From NCBI GenBank assembly GCA_013407085.1, contig JACCGJ010019866.1:1-64000 (forward strand): a stretch of DNA of 64,000 bases, read 5' to 3'. This stretch comes from Atriophallophorus winterbourni. Its lineage: Eukaryota > Platyhelminthes > Trematoda > Plagiorchiida > Microphallidae. Numbering within the stretch: position 1 is the stretch's first letter; each line of letters begins with the position of its first letter. A model generated the notes under the pieces. It saw nothing but the letters and a program-made list of their open reading frames with translations. It ran no database searches and was not told where the DNA came from. This document shows positions 62,840 to 64,000 of this stretch, piece after piece. Made by a program: the position numbers and the translations under genes.

Positions 62840-62937
62840 TCGGAGTTGGGGAACATCGGATATCATACTGATATTTAAAAAGGTGTACGAAGCTCTTGCT
62901 CTAATAATCGTGGGATAAGTCTCACCCCGATCATTAC
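62840..62937 (+). pseudogene. Small reverse transcriptase fragment
   Basis: Translates, with one stop, as a piece like ILIFKKGVRSSCSNNRGISLTPI, the RT motif block usually written PIFKKGxxxxCxNYRGISL. It stops at an (ATC)n run that is the tail of an oppositely oriented LINE. Confidence 0.7.
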
Positions 62938-62939
62938 GT

Positions 62940-64000
62940 CATCATCATCATCATCAAAGACAGCATTTCACCGGTAGCACGTACCGAAAACTTAACTGCC
63001 ATACAACCATGAAAAAGTACAATCCTAAAAGATGGGGAAGGGTGGGACTTAAATTGCTACGTCTTCTATACAAGAGTAAGCACAAAAAACTGGGAAGAGG
63101 TGCCTACACCTCGAATGGAACATACATTCAAACAAGTTTCGTGAACGAGTAGAGCGACATCAGCACGGTAGCTTCCTTGCGGCTTTCACTGTCATGCATC
63201 ATAATAAGCTTTTCTCGTCATTCCGCTTGACAACATAAAAGGTTAAGCAAACACTCCAAGACCTCCATTGAACACGGTTTCGGGACATATCCTGAAGCGT
63301 AACTAACCACTGCGATATCTGATCACGGGGACACCAGCCTGGAAGACGCGCTGCGCCTACTTTGGAAAGGTTACTAGTAAGGGTTTTTAACTGCATATGC
63401 CATGTGACGGTTTGGCCACCCCGAGATTTACGCCAATCAGGATGTGGCGTCGCAAAAAGAATCTGTTCCGGGAAAGTCGGTGGTCCGGCATCCGTCAAAA
63501 CGTGCCAAATCAGCGTAACCTATTGCAGGTTGATCTGCTTCTTATAACAAAGTACTACCGAACAAACACTTATTCGGGAGAGCATCGGGGCGTATGGCGT
63601 TGTAACAGCTAACTGACTAGATACTGCGAGACAAACGTTGTTCAAATATTGGAGACGCTGAATGTGTTCGTGTACGTAAGGTCAGGTTCGCAAACCATAC
63701 TAGTAACACAGCCGAACTGTGCTTTATAGACTCTTACTCTGAGTTAACAGGAGATAGTCCTTCTGCGCAGAGGGGCACTAGGGGCGGAATGCTACGGTCG
63801 CTTTAGAAATGCGTGCCGAGACCTCGTCATCTAACGATGCAGAATTATTGATACCACTACCGAGATACGTAAAACGATCTACAATTTCAAGCGCCTGATT
63901 GTCAAGTAATAAAGTGTTGTTCGATATGTCGATGTCCTGCAGCATTACGAGATTATTAGCGTCCATCTGCCTTCGAAGATTAACATCGCATAGGGAATCC
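62940..64000 (-). pseudogene. Second RTE-like LINE subfamily, 3' part, cut by window end
   Basis: Inverted copy of the 23.6-24.3 kb element. It opens with the (ATC)5 tail at 62941-62955. The - strand frames read RLPGWCPRDQISQWLVTLQD (63199-63498) and EIVDRFTYLGSGINNSASLD (63778-63966), the region before the C-terminal block. It is interrupted by frameshifts, and its 5' side continues past the window. Confidence 0.85.

Overview
This window is nuclear DNA from a flatworm, most likely a trematode (fluke). Three things point there: introns of only 33 and 35 bp near the start of a gene, beside a gene with many long introns; CR1-like and RTE-like non-LTR retrotransposons of the kind described in schistosomes and liver flukes; and single-copy genes buried in repeats. 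The species cannot be told from the sequence. No bacterial features, tRNA, rRNA or CRISPR array were seen.

Two host genes can be read. On the + strand at 477-841 (perhaps to 1868) lies a PPP1R14-type inhibitor of protein phosphatase 1, with a Thr aligned to the phosphorylation site of CPI-17. On the - strand, from 62185 down to about 32504, lies most of the gene for the largest TFIIIC subunit (GTF3C1/TFIIIC220), the RNA polymerase III factor that recognises B boxes. I placed 25 exons (24 firm, one tentative; about 4.26 kb of coding sequence). Most neighbouring exons agree in splice phase, and the order matches the human protein. The 5' end, including the B-block winged helix, lies beyond the right edge. 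Three internal joins have mismatched phases, so small exons remain unplaced there.

Layout: 0-2.2 kb PPP1R14 gene; 3.3-5.0 kb decayed CR1-like LINE; 5-14 kb gene-poor sequence with foldback elements and a CR1 3' end; 14.0-17.7 kb a nearly full-length but broken CR1-like LINE carrying a palindromic insertion with a target-site duplication; 17.7-19.7 kb an RTE-like LINE; 19.7-28.9 kb further LINE pieces, including a fairly intact CR1 copy on the - strand at 24.5-26.7 kb; 29-32.5 kb unassigned decayed sequence; 32.5-62.2 kb the TFIIIC gene; 62.4-64 kb LINE pieces in both orientations.

The TFIIIC introns hold about 20 copies of a SINE-like repeat with (CATAC)n or (GTAT)n tails, in both orientations. 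I saw no copy in the first 31 kb. A second family, of long inverted-repeat (foldback) elements, is spread over the whole window. These two families and the palindromic insertion are the least explained parts of the window.
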